A DNA stretch of 64,000 nucleotides, taken from Lobosporangium transversale. Its lineage: Eukaryota > Mortierellomycota > Mortierellomycetes > Mortierellales > Mortierellaceae. The position numbers and the translations under genes are program-made. Below, piece by piece: positions 1-14,536 of the stretch (positions within the stretch are counted from its first letter, which is position 1; each line of letters begins with the position of its first letter). The stretch lies in contig NW_019028980.1 of assembly GCF_002105155.1 (NCBI RefSeq), positions 434,001 through 498,000 on the forward strand. The letters run 5' to 3'. The notes beneath the pieces are model-generated. The model had not been told where the DNA came from. It ran no database searches and saw only the letters and a list, made by a program, of their open reading frames with translations.

Positions 1-84
1 AAGCTGTGCTTCGCATTGCTCAGAGACTTTCTGTAACAGCTTGTACTACCTTGTACCCCCGTGCATTATCATCTAAGATGCTTT

Positions 85-780
85 CTAAACGAGCCATCGC
101 TGTAAGTGACATCTAATAAGCTGTCTTGCTGCCTGTTCCGTCACAGGCATCCTAGGAACTTCAGGTTCCTCGTGTACTAGTTCCTCTAAAAGAGGCTGTT
201 CTCTAACTTCCCAATGTTCAGGGTAAAAAAAAAATTGGTATGAGGGAGCTCTAACGTCGCTAATGCGATATGCTTGCAGCACATTTTTGCTCGAAAGAAA
301 TCAAGACATGTGGATCCATTGAACTGGTTCGCCTTCCAGTTGACTGTCGCCTCATACAATTTGTCTGGGTCAATGAAAAACTTTACACGAAAAACCTTGC
401 CATTTGTTGTCGGAGACATAAGGACAGCCACAGGGCCCTCTAACTGTTCCTCTCAATATAATCCAAGGCCTTGATTTTGGCCGCCAGTCCTTGCTTCACT
501 CCAGGCGTCATCCTCCCAACACGAACAGTGTGATGGATGCACATATGTTGGTAGTGCGGGATGGCTTTATGGATAAGGATGTATATGACTCGACGCGTCG
601 TTGCCCCTTGCCCTGGAAAAAATGGCTCTTCAAAGTATTATGCCACGACTAAGTACTTCGTTCTGTCTCTACTTTCTTCGTCTTCACTATCACTATCATC
701 GATAAATCTGGTTCTTTCTAAACCATTATCAAACTCAGCTAGATAGCACCTCTTGAGGTAATCCAAGTCAGACTCTGGTA
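85..780 (-). pseudogene. Mutator-like (MULE) transposase, C-terminal remnant with SWIM-type zinc finger
   Basis: Read on the minus strand, three frames together resemble the C-terminal part of a fungal MULE transposase. The first stretch (about 620-540) contains HKAIPHYQHMCASITL. The next frame contains GRMTPGVKQGLAAKIKAL. The third (about 431-240) contains a SWIM-like finger, STCLDF followed by MCCKHIALA, i.e. a C...C-x-H arrangement. Switches of frame and in-frame stops (for example after IERN near 470) show it is decayed, unless unrecognised introns explain some of the switches. The DDE catalytic part is not present here, but a fragment carrying it lies at 45.7-47.2 kb on the same strand. 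Family assignment rests on recalled MULE/SWIM architecture. The left edge of the window may cut further sequence. Confidence 0.55.
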
Positions 781-1830
781 CTAGGTGCACTGTCGCTGCC
801 GTCAATAAACATGAAATAAAAAATAAAACCTCACCAGGATCTCTATAATGCCCGAGATCATTCCCTCATCAAGGGCCTCAGATGAAGATGGTAGGTCCTC
901 TGCAGGAATAATCACTATGAATTGGAGCTGCTGCTTGTAGCAAAGGTGGTAAAAGTACATGCATATAAAGTATTGTTCAAGGAACGCAGAGTGGATAGCG
1001 ACGTGTGGCAGTGTTCAAGTGTTTATACAACTTCATATGAAACCCGAATAGTCGCCTCTGGGGAAATGAAAAAAAAAAAAAAAAACAACGATAACAACTA
1101 TGGTAGGATGGTACGATAGCATTCATACTGTTGCTTACGTTGACAGATGCATTCTGGACGCGTATAGCGCGGAAATGACTCCGTTGAAGTAGAGTCGGTA
1201 CAGTGTCCTACTTATAAAACATTTATATCAAGTCACTCAGAAGCCCTCGGTGCCTGTGTCTACAGTCAAGGTCGAATGTACATCATTTGATCGATGTTTT
1301 GAATGATAAATCATAGAGGAAATGGTCTCCTTAGTAAGTGTAAGGTTTCATAACTTGGTCGGCAAGCATCCGACGAGGGCTACAAACGTACGACATTCGA
1401 GCCTCTGTTTTCTAAATTAACATATGTATGATACTATATCAATATGACTGTTGGAAAGCGCGATCAACAATATGTTCCGTTCAAAAAGGGGTACAACTCT
1501 CAGAGGGCTTGAACATATCACCTGCATTAACCCGCATTAACGGAAGCTACAAGGAATTAATTCCAAAGATTATAGTGATATATATCCTTGACACGCTTCT
1601 CTACCCTTGTTTTAAACGATATATCCATCGCCCAGACTCGAAAAATAAACTTTAGATGTAAGATGGTTAGATGAGCAAAAAGTGTGGCTTTTAAGTTCAA
1701 GTGCGTGGGCACAATCCACCAATCATTTGAAACTGAATGAATTCTTTTCCCACCCACTCGAACGATTGTTGTACCGAGCAACTCTTTTCTTTCTTTCCGC
1801 TCCTACCCCTTCCCCCAGTTTTATCTTAAT
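781..1830. other. Intergenic region without recognisable gene
   Basis: Only short open frames without family resemblance occur here. There is an A-rich run near 1068-1084. The last 60 bases before 1831 are pyrimidine-rich, as expected for a fungal promoter or 5' UTR of the downstream gene. Confidence 0.5.
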
Positions 1831-2505
1831 ATGATTGCCACCACTTCTCAAAAACTGCGCTCCTGGTTCGCATCCATCACTTCACCTTCGGCTACTCACG
1901 CTTCTGGGATGCTCATCCTCGTCGCTATTCTCGCTGCCGTGACTGAGGCTCACGCGGATTCTGTTGCGGCTGGCTCAGAGAGGACCATCTACAGTCATCA
2001 TCATCCCAAGGACTCGTCATCATCTAACCAAGCTTCTGATGCTCATTCAAGGGATCTTCCTTTTAAATCAGAGGAACAAGAGGCAGAGACTAAAGCACTC
2101 AATAATCAGGACATGCTTTACTATGTGGCCCTGGGCATGTTGGTTTCCCAAGGTTTAATTCGCTTGATCACATTTATCTCGAACCGACGCGAGGCTGCAG
2201 CTCGTAAGGAGGACAATGGTTCAGAAAAAAAGTCTCGTAAAGATGACTTGAGTTTAAATGCACTGGAAGATTTGGATGAGGAAACCTTGAAGAGGCGGAG
2301 ACAGGAGCATTTGGCTACTTTGGCTCAACAGGCTCCGTTGTTGGGCAGCGATTCTGAAGATGAGGATTATGAGGAAGGAACTAGCGAGTCTGAATCTGAG
2401 TCTGAGGAGGATATAGATGAGGACGTATCCAATGATGAAGACTTGAATGAACTTCATGATGAGAATACGACTGGGGTCGTGCGCCGCCGCCACAACTGGA
2501 ATTGA
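1831..2505 (+). CDS. Small acidic membrane protein, hypothetical
   Basis: Single uninterrupted frame of 224 residues. The N-terminus has a hydrophobic stretch (about residues 27-43, MLILVAILAAVTEA) that could be a signal peptide or signal anchor. A second hydrophobic segment at about residues 94-114 (YYVALGMLVSQGLIRLI) looks like a transmembrane helix. It is followed by a basic stretch (NRREAAARK), a charged helix with DEETLKRRRQEH, a very acidic tail rich in D/E/S (residues about 170-210) and a basic end (VVRRRHNWN). This suggests a secretory-pathway membrane protein with a long cytosolic acidic tail. I do not recognise the family. The ATG lies just after a C/T-rich leader. Its 3' end converges with the NudE gene. 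Confidence 0.7.
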   Translation: MIATTSQKLRSWFASITSPSATHASGMLILVAILAAVTEAHADSVAAGSERTIYSHHHPKDSSSSNQASDAHSRDLPFKSEEQEAETKALNNQDMLYYVALGMLVSQGLIRLITFISNRREAAARKEDNGSEKKSRKDDLSLNALEDLDEETLKRRRQEHLATLAQQAPLLGSDSEDEDYEEGTSESESESEEDIDEDVSNDEDLNELHDENTTGVVRRRHNWN

Positions 2506-3153
2506 GAAGTAAAAACAAAACAAAAAAAAGAAATAATAATAATAATAAAAAAAATAAAAAAAGGAAAAGAAGTCTCAATTCTCATTTCTTTTTACTCTCG
2601 ACAAGAACAAGGATAAGGATAAAGATAAGAGCGAGGACAAAGACAAGGGCAAGGACAAGGGCAAGGACAGAGGCGCGGGACGCACTTTGAACCACTTCAT
2701 CATCCATCAGCAATGTAGACGGAAATCGAATCAAGTCAACTTTTCTCTCACCAGTAGAACAAGGAGGCGTTTCCTATTCTTTATGTCTTAATCAAGAATT
2801 TTGTAAAATGACAGAAAGTCTGGCCATATCACAAACCCTACAAGAGCGCATAGGATATTCGCTATTATCAACATCACAATAAATTTATTTATTTATTTTT
2901 CATAAACTGTAAGAGGAAGAGAGAGAGTCAATAAAGAGAAAGGTCTGAAAGGGGTATGGAGTAGAGATGGAGTCGCCAGGACAAATAATAATAATAATAA
3001 AACAAGTTCAAAAAAAGGCGTACGTTTTATGCGATAATAAGAGAAGTGAATGGAAAATGAATATAAAAATTATTATACAAATGGAAAAAAAAGTGAATAA
3101 TCAGGCATATCATGGGCAAAAGAAGGAAATACTGAGAGGACGGGAAAAAAACT
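2506..3153. other. Convergent 3' region with simple repeats
   Basis: Between two tail-to-tail genes. It contains AAT-type runs (about 2530-2560), a hexanucleotide-like aaggac/gataag array at about 2605-2675, and several AT-rich stretches suitable for 3' end formation of both genes. No gene was recognised. The hexameric array reads as Lys-Asp repeats in one frame, but that frame has no start and no splice link to the upstream gene that I can support. Confidence 0.5.
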
Positions 3154-5637
3154 TTACGTAGAAACAACTCCTGTTATATTGGCAAGTGCTCTTTGTTGTT
3201 CCCGCAGTTGCTGCTCTCGTTGTTCACGATGTTGCTGGAGGTGTTGTTTCAAAAGTAATGACGTTCTGCGACCGGTAACTGGACTTCCAATGGCTGCTGG
3301 AGTAGGTGCATGTACTGTAGGTGATCCAGGCCGTGGTGATGAAGAGATGGATGATCGCCCAGATGTAGGGATGGAGGTAGAATAAGATGGTGGAGGTTGC
3401 AGCATCGGTGTCACTAAGGAGCGACAAGATGCCAGACGCGCCTCTAAGGACTTGACACGTCCAACCATGTCCTGCACTGCCTTGACAGGATTGTGATTTG
3501 CCGCAGTTGCTGTAGTTCCTGTAGCTCCAGTAGTGCTAAGACTTTGTCCAGCGAGACGAGCAGAGGAACGCTGTAGTGCACTGTTTGCCAAACGCGCTCT
3601 GAGCGAAGGCATTGCCTCGTAACTGCTTCCAATGGGTGTTCGGAGGGGAGTGGCTGCCTCAGGCAGGGACGATGTGCTCCCATTATACGAACTAAGGCTC
3701 GTAGAAGATCCACTGTTCGCCACAGCTGCACCCATATTTGCCTGATTTGATTTCATCACAGCTAATTCCACATTTGCATCTATTGTTATAAAACATGATA
3801 ATCAATCCGAGTCATATAGTTAGATACCCTAGCTCAAGGAAGTTATATGTCCTTGCAAACATACTGCTAAGATACTGGTGAGTTTCATCGTTACCTCGAA
3901 GCTCATCTTTCAGTCGTTGAACCTCTTCTATCAGCATATTCTTGCTAGCAACCTCGTTCTCCAGCAACACTGTCTTTTCCACTGCTGCGTTGTATTTGAT
4001 CTCTAACTCCTGTAGTGACCATTTGATTGCTCTAAAATGAACAGCAATGCGAAGCAGAACGAATGATAAGTAATAGAAACATCCAGCTAAGACTATTAAT
4101 TCAAATTATAAGTTTACTAAAAGATAGCAGACTGCTATAAAAGATCCATACCTCTCTGTTCTTTCCAAGTCATCATTGTCTTGCTCCAGTGCTCGCTCCT
4201 TTTTAATAAACATTTCTGTCTGCTGCTTCAAAATATCCAGCTGACGAGTGAGTTGATTAATATGAGCATTGGAGTCCTTGACAGATTGATGGTACTTTTC
4301 CTATTTTATGATTGATACGCAGAAAAACATGATCACAAAAAAAAAGTCAGCTGTCAATGTAAAAAGGAGGTAAATGTATTCTTTTTATCTCCGCCGAGTA
4401 CTGTGTGTTTTGTCTCTCCAAGCTCGCACTTTTCTTGTTGGTACACTAGCTAGACATAACAACCTTAAGCAACGTGCTCATTGATACTTGTGTTGTACGA
4501 ACAAGATTGGAGGCATATTGGTTTAATTACCTTCCATTCATCGATTTCCTGCCTCATAGCATCATTCCGGATTCGGATCTCATTATATCGGCGCTCTGTA
4601 GACTCTACTTCTTTTTCAAGCTCCTCTTCTAGTTCTCTGGATGACTGCTGAAATTCTTCCAGCTGGTATTTTGTATCGGCCAATTCTTCTTCCATCTTCT
4701 TGGCATGAGTCTTATAGTATTCCAGTTCTTCTTCCACATTGGTGAAGCTTAATCAACGATAAGGAGACAGAAAGAAATAGTTAGTGAGTTGTTGTTGCAG
4801 GTCATCGCTATCATTGTCTCGAAGACATGAGCCCTTTTTTTGTATATGTGTTTGCCGAAGTGTGGACGAATAAAGACTGGAGGGTGTTTGGAGGGAAAAC
4901 GAAGATAAAACAGGTGATATGAAAGTAGCAATAGCAAGCAGGAGATAAACAATAATATCGGCTGCATGTCCGTTCACAATGACATCGACTCCACAAATAG
5001 ACAGAGGAAGGATCCTTTCCCCTTGTGAGACAGCAACGGACAACTACAACTGACGACACAAAGGCATGCCAATGTGTGAAGGTAATGATTATCACCACCA
5101 TTCGAAGAAAAAAAAAAGTCATGAGGTGAGAGAGAAGGAATATTGAAGCAACCAAGTCGGGACAGGAACGAACCTATACACCTCATTAGAGGTGGATAGT
5201 TCTTCTCAGTGTGTTTTAAACATGATTTTCAGTATACAACGGTCTGATAATTCCTTTTCTTTTTTTTTTTTTTTTTTTTTCCGTTCTTTCAGTAAGATCA
5301 ATAAGGGCTAACAAGAATGTTAAAAACGAGGTGGGATATGTGTCCTAACTGTAAACGAAGGAAGGAGGATATGGACGGTGATGCTGCCCAAAGCACAGCG
5401 AACAATTAGAGATGCGTCTGGCCCAAAACAAATAATAAAAACTGAGCGATGGGCTGATCACCCTCATAGAACTTGTATGAGAGCCAGCCCAGGGGATGTG
5501 AGCTCGTATTGATTACTTTGCTTCTTTGTTTCTGATACAGAAAGGTACAGACTGGTGGAAGAATTAGGCTAGACTGTTAGAAGTACGCCGACATTGGTAT
5601 AGTTTAAACACTACCTTTGGGTGGCACTAGAAGCCAT
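3154..5637 (-). CDS. nudE: NudE/NDE1 homologue, dynein-Lis1 adaptor
   Basis: Five exons on the minus strand: 5637-5615, 4747-4531, 4300-4152, 4031-3895 and 3779-3154, giving 383 residues with matching phases. Exon 2 encodes a coiled coil starting VEEELEYYKTHAKKMEEEL. Later exons carry the NUDE hallmarks SSRELEEELEKEVESTER, ALEQDNDDLERTER and LLENEVASKNMLIEEVQRLK, followed by LRDANVELAVMK. The C-terminal third is Ser/Thr/Pro-rich. NudE proteins are dimeric coiled coils that link Lis1 to cytoplasmic dynein for nuclear migration and vesicle transport. The first coding exon is only 23 nt (MASSATQ plus two bases) and is followed by an 867-nt intron, much longer than other introns here. The joined codon AGC restores frame exactly, which supports this start. 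Confidence 0.93.
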
Positions 5638-8464
<2,827 letters not shown>

Positions 8465-8687
8465 GACTCATCGAATACATTATTTTGCATCAACGATCAA
8501 TCCATTCTATCATAATAAAGACATTTTTTTTTTTCTTTTTATTATTTTGCATTTTGCTTTCATGTGTCTATTTCCGTTCATACGAGTTATTCCTTTGCAG
8601 CCCATTTTAGGAAGTGGCGTCAAATAGCCGAATTAAAATCTGATCTTGCCTCTTGTTTCTCATTATACACCAAAATCATTCATTGTA

Positions 8688-11642
8688 ATGGTAAAGTCAT
8701 GGAGTAAGGGCGTTGAGCACATTTGATGAATCTTGCCAACGAAACCGGAAAACGCGCACCAACCATTTATGCCTGAACAAAAAAAAAAAAAAAAAAAAAA
8801 AATTAGGCTTTATCGAACTCCAGTAGTTGATTCCTATGCTTATACTTTTGGGTACTTAGACGACACGGACACTCGCTGGACAACTCTTGCGTTCCGCCAC
8901 TGCAAGCGGCCGCCACAGAAATGGAGCAGCGACAAGCTATACCTCTCCTATACTGGCGCCAATATTTGCGATCAGGAATTTTCGCCGCTCGATCCACAAA
9001 AGATTTGGAGTTCCTTCAAGTTCAGTTGCCTCATTCTCGACAGTCTCTACCATACAGAGACGGGCATATTCGTCTTCACACTATGGACAGCCTACGTGGA
9101 TGACACATCCTCACCTGATGAAGGAAGGTGAAAGTACGATCTAATGCTTAGTTAGCCGCTGACATACCGATCATTGTTGATTTAGAAAAAAGAAGGACTG
9201 TTTCATTGATACCGTCCACTGACACCTTTGCAACTAATATTACTCATGATTAGTCACACCGGGAATGAGCGCTAACGAATATGAGCTTCGAAGAACAACT
9301 CTAATGCAGAGTCTACCTAAGAACAGTATCGTCATCTCGACCAGCCACAAGACTCGATATATGAGTAATAATATCTTGTACGATTGTCTCGATTTCTTGA
9401 CACCAGAGCATTTCTGTTTTTCAAGACTTGTGAATTATAATATTATAATATCAAAGGATAGGAGTTAATTCATATTACTTGACTATTAGTTATCCGTTCC
9501 ATCAGCACACTGATTTCTTTTATCTATGTGGTAAGGACCCATCATCTGGAAATCTTTCCTTCCGACTAGTTTATGTATCAAACTGAGATGATATTAACTA
9601 GTGTTTGCGAAATACTTAGGATTTAACGAACCGGATTCTGCACTCATATTGGGTAAGGATAGGATCTCATGAAATACTGGAAAAAAAACTAAAAAAAAAA
9701 AAAAAGTGAGTCTAAGTGATGACCACAACACTGTATGATAGAAAAAAACGACTCATCACGCGGATACAAGATGACCATGTTCGTGGCGCCAAAGAATGCC
9801 AATATTGAGATGTGGGAAGGTGCAAGAACGGGTCTTGATGGCGCAAAAGAAATATTTGGAGCAGATGAGGTAATGGTGCAAAACTGAAAAAGGACTATTG
9901 AGGACGAAGCATTGGCTCATCGGGAGCACCAAGTGATGTTATGTTTATACCATTCATATCATTCATGCCATTATCTTTGTATTCATGCTATGCAGGCAAT
10001 CGATGCTAATTTGTTCAGATATAGGATTGCTGACATCGCGAGCCGATATGAGAATGTGTACTTTGACTACCCTACCCCATCCATGTTCATGCCATTGGAT
10101 ATTGCCAAGAAACTACATAACAAACCAGGTATAGAAGGGTCAATTGCATATTTTGCAGGATAAAATATGGATGAAATAGTATAGGACCACGTGTCTATCT
10201 ACCTACCCACCTTTATTTATCTCCTTTCCCATCTTTTCTGTTTACTCGGCTTCATACTTTCAAGCAGTATCGTCGTTTTTTTCAGGCTTGAAGCATACCT
10301 TCAGAACGATCGCTAAAAAACCTTCGCCATCTACTCTCACCTTCACTTCTCGTCCACATGACAAAATCAACACTATTGCAGACTCAGACCCCATGTCCAC
10401 AACTAAGAGTTTATCCCCACTTATTCAAGAACTGCGAGTGATCAAGAGCGAAGCTGAGATCAAAATTATGCGAGAGGCGGGCGAAATTAGCGGCAAAGCT
10501 TTTATTGAGGTGAGAACCCAAAACACATACAAGCACTGTATAAAAAATACATTAAAAAAAAAAAAGTATATTAATTTGAATTTTTGGTACGTTTGTAGAC
10601 CATGAAGTTTACAAACCCACAGAGATTTGAGCATCAGATCTATGCCAAGTTTGACTATGAATGCAGGATGCGAGGGTCGCAAATGATGGCTTATGTCCCA
10701 GTAGTTGCCGGAGGTTCGAACGCGCTAACGATGCATTATGTCAATAATGACCAACCTTTACATAACGGGGATTTGATTCTGATGGATGCTGGTGGAGAGT
10801 TGAATGGATATGCAAGCGATATCACTCGGACATGGCCCATCAATGGGAAGTTTACACAGGCACAAAAGGAACTATATGAAGTAGTACTGCATGCAAATAA
10901 GGAGTGTATCAAGGTAGGGGAGGGAGAAAAAAAAAATCGAGGGCCTGAAAATCTTTGAACGGGTCTCTCATCTCTTGGTGGTTATGAGGGGAACAAGAAT
11001 TTGAGTTCATAAGATCGTTAATATGAATTTGCCTTACTGCAGCTATGTACCGAGAATAGCGGTATGTCATTAAACCAGATCCATGATGTATCTATGCGAT
11101 TGACAAAAGAAGGGCTTTCGAGCCTAGGTATCAAGCCTTTAGCTCATGTAGGTTTGAAAATGAAGCGCTAGTGAACGACTGGAACCATTAGTAAGCCTAA
11201 ACACTCCACCAGCTTCGTGGTCTCATTAACTGTTTGTGGTTCTCAGGATGTGGATAGAAGATTGTATCCTCACCATGTCGGACATTACCTCGGCCTGGAT
11301 GTCCATGACACCGGAGACATATCGCGATCTAGAGCACTCAAGGAGGGCATGGTCATTACCATTGGTAAAGTCCTCTAGTTTAATCGACTATATATTATTG
11401 TACATTTATGGCTGTAACTCAATTACTCAACTGCATAATGTTTGATCAATTTTTTTATGAATATAATAGAGCCGGGTCTTTATATCCCTCGGGATCCTGC
11501 ATACCCAGAGAAATATCAGGGTATTGGTATCCGTATCGAGGACAATGTTGCCATTGGCAAGACTGTTCCTCATGTCCTCAGTGTCACAGCCCCTAAAGAG
11601 ATTGTCGATGTTGAGTATTGTTGTGCATCAGGAAAGGACTAA
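8688..11642 (+). CDS. ICP55: Icp55/XPNPEP3-type mitochondrial aminopeptidase P
   Basis: Proposed exons: 8688-8690, 8860-9133, 9254-9377, 9490-9530, 9620-9652, 9742-9869, 9996-10128, 10286-10509, 10599-10913, 11043-11147, 11247-11364 and 11470-11642, giving 556 residues. Phases agree throughout. The N-terminus is Arg/Ser-rich with few acids, suiting a mitochondrial presequence, followed by [21 protein letters not shown] and YMSNNIFYPFHQ, typical of XPNPEP3/Icp55. The M24 fold shows all five metal ligands: LMDAGGE and SDITRTWP (Asp), PHHVGHYLG (His), ITIEPG and IRIEDN (Glu). Icp55 removes a destabilising residue from imported proteins after MPP cleavage. The start is the uncertain part: the frame open from 8860 has no ATG, but ATG|gtaaag at 8688 joins to the acceptor tacttag at 8859 in phase 0, giving M-TTRTLAG. 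A non-AUG start is the alternative. Confidence 0.9.
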
Positions 11643-11650
11643 TAAAGAAG

Positions 11651-11709
11651 CAAAAGGAAAAAAGGAAAAAAGGAAAAAAGGAAAAAAGGAAAAAAGGAAA
11701 AAGGGAAAG
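11651..11709. repeat. Short tandem repeat, ggaaaaaa-type unit
   Basis: About six copies of an 8-nt purine unit (aaggaaaa) directly after the stop codon of the aminopeptidase gene, in the short gap before the convergent RNA-binding protein gene. Confidence 0.8.
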
Positions 11710-11833
11710 GTGCCACTAGAAATAAAACTCCTAGAATAACAGCATATGTTTCGTGATTGATATGATTTATTACACTGTCAACAATTCTTTTTATCTTTTT
11801 TATTTATTTATTTTATTTTATTTTTTAGTAGTT

Positions 11834-13492
11834 TTACTTTCTCCAATTTCCTTGACGTCCTTGATTTCCTTTGTTATCCTTGGTCTTTTTGGTATTCTTC
11901 GTCTCCTCATTATCCTTGGCTTCCTTGCTATTCTTGATTTTCATGTCATCCTTGGGGTTTTCGGCCTCCTTGGGAGGTTGGCCACAACGATCTTTGCCAT
12001 AACCAACCTTAACGGTTGCATATTCGGATTTAAGGGGGATATTTTTAACAGCCTTTACGGCCGCGAGGACGTCTGTAAAGCTGACAAATCCACAGTTTTT
12101 ACTTGGCACAACGTTGATAAGCTCAATTTCTCCATATTCCGAAAAATCGGCGCGAAGTTTTTCTTCATCTGCAATGCCTTCAATACCGCCCAAATACACA
12201 TTGCGGCACGCTCCTTGTCGGAACGCTTGAATCACTTCGAGCGGGAGATTCAAGGCCTTTGGACCCCAGCCGAGCTTTGGTTTCTGGTTTTTGATCTTGA
12301 AACCTCCCTTAGAAACAGTATCGTAAAACATTTGAGCTGCCTTGGGATCAACAAACGTCACAAATGCCGAATACTTTTTAGATAAATATCTGATCTTGCT
12401 TAGGATGCCCCCACGAATTGAATTGCATATATCGGCACATGTTGTTTCTGGTGCAAGTTTTCCCAAATATATTGTCCGTTTGCCTTCTGCAATCAGAGTA
12501 CTAAAAGGTACCATGCATTTCTGATGGTCTAGTTCAGTAGTGGTTATACCATCGAGAGTTGGAAGCTGTATAGGTGTCGCGAATTTTGCACATCGATCTC
12601 TGCCATAACTAATTTCCTTTCCAGCGTACCGTGATTGAAGTGGTAACTGGGTGACAGCCTTGATAGCATTATTGATGTGAGTAAAGTGCGCGAAAGCAAT
12701 GTTTTTCTCGCGCACAATCTTAACTTCTTCTACCGCACCAAAGGTCAACAAATCCTTGTGGATGATTTCTTCTGTAAAACTTGAGTCCAATCGGCCGATA
12801 AATACATTTCGAGTGGCTCCTTCATTTTGAACAGCCTTTTGAATGTTCGGACTCAATATCGATGGGGTCCCCCAGCCAACTTTGAGCTCTCGACCTTTGA
12901 GTCGTAATGGTGTTTTGAAAGAGGCCTTACGATGAAATACTTGAGCCGCATCCGCTTCAATAAATGTGATGAAGGCACAGTGCTTTTCAGGAATCAATTT
13001 TGCATTTTCTAAATTGCCTGTTCGGATCAGGTCCAAGACCTCATGGAGAGTGGATTCCTCAGGGATTTTGCCGAGGTAGATGGTGCGGAGTGGGAGAGGT
13101 GTGGTAGTAGGTGGAAGGGGATTTTTTTCAGTCTCAGATAGTTGCGGTCGATTTGGATTGTCTCCAAGACCAAATGATGGATATGATGCAAAGTACGTCA
13201 CACAGCTTGGATCATAGTATAAAGGACATTGTGAGTCTGAATATGTTGAATATGGTTGATATGGTTGATATGGTTGATATGGTTGGTATGGCTGATATAG
13301 TGATTGTGGTATAGGCCATTGATAAGTTACCGCTGACGATCCAGAGCTATTACTGGTATTTTGATGAACATCATTGGTCGCTACACTAGAAACAGTGGCC
13401 ACAGGCGCATCATCATCTGAAGCGGCTTGCTCGATCCGGGGGACCTTTTTGCTACTAGTTTGGCTGTCTTCTGCCTCTACAGCTCGCTTCAT
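11834..13492 (-). CDS. Nrd1/Mrn1-type RNA-binding protein with four RRMs
   Basis: Intronless coding frame of 552 residues from ATG at 13492. Four RRMs are visible: about 136-208 (RTIYLGKIP ... HCAFITF), 229-300 (NVFIGRLD ... IAFAHF), 339-410 (RTIYLGKLA ... YSAFVTF) and 431-503 (NVYLGGI ... CGFVSF). The arrangement of paired RRMs, with GATRNV or GACRNV before RRM2 and RRM4, matches the fungal Nrd1 (S. pombe) / Mrn1 (S. cerevisiae) family of post-transcriptional regulators. Residues about 66-81 are YQP repeats from a 12-bp DNA repeat. The C-terminus is a low-complexity Lys/Asn/Thr/Asp tail. An upstream in-frame extension exists to 13570, but a 3' splice site (caactag) sits just before the chosen ATG, so the extension is more likely a 5' UTR intron. 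Confidence 0.88.
   Translation of the reverse strand: MKRAVEAEDSQTSSKKVPRIEQAASDDDAPVATVSSVATNDVHQNTSNSSGSSAVTYQWPIPQSLYQPYQPYQPYQPYQPYSTYSDSQCPLYYDPSCVTYFASYPSFGLGDNPNRPQLSETEKNPLPPTTTPLPLRTIYLGKIPEESTLHEVLDLIRTGNLENAKLIPEKHCAFITFIEADAAQVFHRKASFKTPLRLKGRELKVGWGTPSILSPNIQKAVQNEGATRNVFIGRLDSSFTEEIIHKDLLTFGAVEEVKIVREKNIAFAHFTHINNAIKAVTQLPLQSRYAGKEISYGRDRCAKFATPIQLPTLDGITTTELDHQKCMVPFSTLIAEGKRTIYLGKLAPETTCADICNSIRGGILSKIRYLSKKYSAFVTFVDPKAAQMFYDTVSKGGFKIKNQKPKLGWGPKALNLPLEVIQAFRQGACRNVYLGGIEGIADEEKLRADFSEYGEIELINVVPSKNCGFVSFTDVLAAVKAVKNIPLKSEYATVKVGYGKDRCGQPPKEAENPKDDMKIKNSKEAKDNEETKNTKKTKDNKGNQGRQGNWRK
13250..13297. repeat. 12-bp coding minisatellite (YQP repeats)
   Basis: About four copies of tatggttgatatggttga-type 6/12-bp units inside the RNA-binding protein gene. 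On the coding strand they give Tyr-Gln-Pro triplets. Copy number is probably polymorphic. Confidence 0.75.
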
Positions 13493-14491
13493 AGCTGCTA
13501 GTTGCAATATTAGGCAGTAGGCAAGGAAAAGACTACAAAGAACAGACTTTTTTTGAGGGAAGGTGAACAAAATGAAAGCACACTTAGCCTATAATCTCAT
13601 GGCTCAATGAATCCTCTTTGCAGAATTTAAGGAATGAAAAGGATCCGATGGATTATGAGACTTGTCACCCTACCTTCTCTTGTAAGAAGATTGAAGCACC
13701 ATGTTTGTTTAAGGGCACGTTCCAGGCTCATTAATCGGGTCACCTGAGCAGAATAGATGTATTTGGTGGCAAACCGAAACAACACTAATTTTTTTATGTT
13801 GAATCTATACAAAAAGAAAACCAACTCATTACTGTCTGGGGAATTATCTGGAGCAGGCAGCCCAGGGCGCACCGCCAGGAGGTGAGCTGGTTGCGCGCCC
13901 CAACTGGTAGCTGCAGCATCCGAGAGAAGCTCTACCCCTGTGCCCCTTCAAAGCAGATTTCAGCAAGTTTTCAACACCACTCTCTACCTATCATAACGCT
14001 ACTCGGACTAGTGAGTCTTGCCAATCAATTTAGGGAAACATACTGAATAGTGATCCTAAGGCCCCTGCTGGTAGCGCGGAGCGGGAGTCTAGATAGAGAT
14101 GAAAGAGAGGTCCTTTTATACATTCTCAGAGCATAGTGACTTGTTTTCTTTTCTTTTGTCATCAACTCTTAACGGTATTGAGTCATTGTGGGATCTTTTT
14201 TCGTATGAAAAGTGCTTCTTAGGTGCTGGCAATCCTTGACACTCGTGGTACTTTGAAACATCTATAAGTATCAATATCGCCGGTCTATGCTCTCTTGCAA
14301 TATAGTTTTAATAGAGTTTGCTTGTTTGTTTTGACAAGGCAGAAAAGAGTGGAGCTGCCACCTTAAAAAAAAAGATCGTGAGAAAGATTGCCTCACAAGA
14401 TACTTCACAGTATCACCACCATTACCTTGCTGTTATATGTGTTGTGCTCGCTAATCCGTCAGATAACAAGCCTAGGACTTCTTTGTAGATG

Positions 14492-14536
<45 letters not shown>

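Noticed and set aside
2590-2690. Lys-Asp repeat frame downstream of the acidic membrane protein
   Set aside because: Looks like a coding tail, but it follows the stop codon, has no start and no supported splice link; treated as a simple repeat in the 3' region.
13493-13570. 26-residue N-terminal extension of the four-RRM protein
   Set aside because: Hydrophobic and out of character for an RNA-binding protein. A 3' splice site lies between it and the chosen ATG, so it probably represents intron sequence.
13861-13960. Possible tRNA, SRP or snRNA gene in the GC-rich island
   Set aside because: Hairpin potential is present, but no B-box, SRP loop motif, Sm site or other signature could be matched on either strand.
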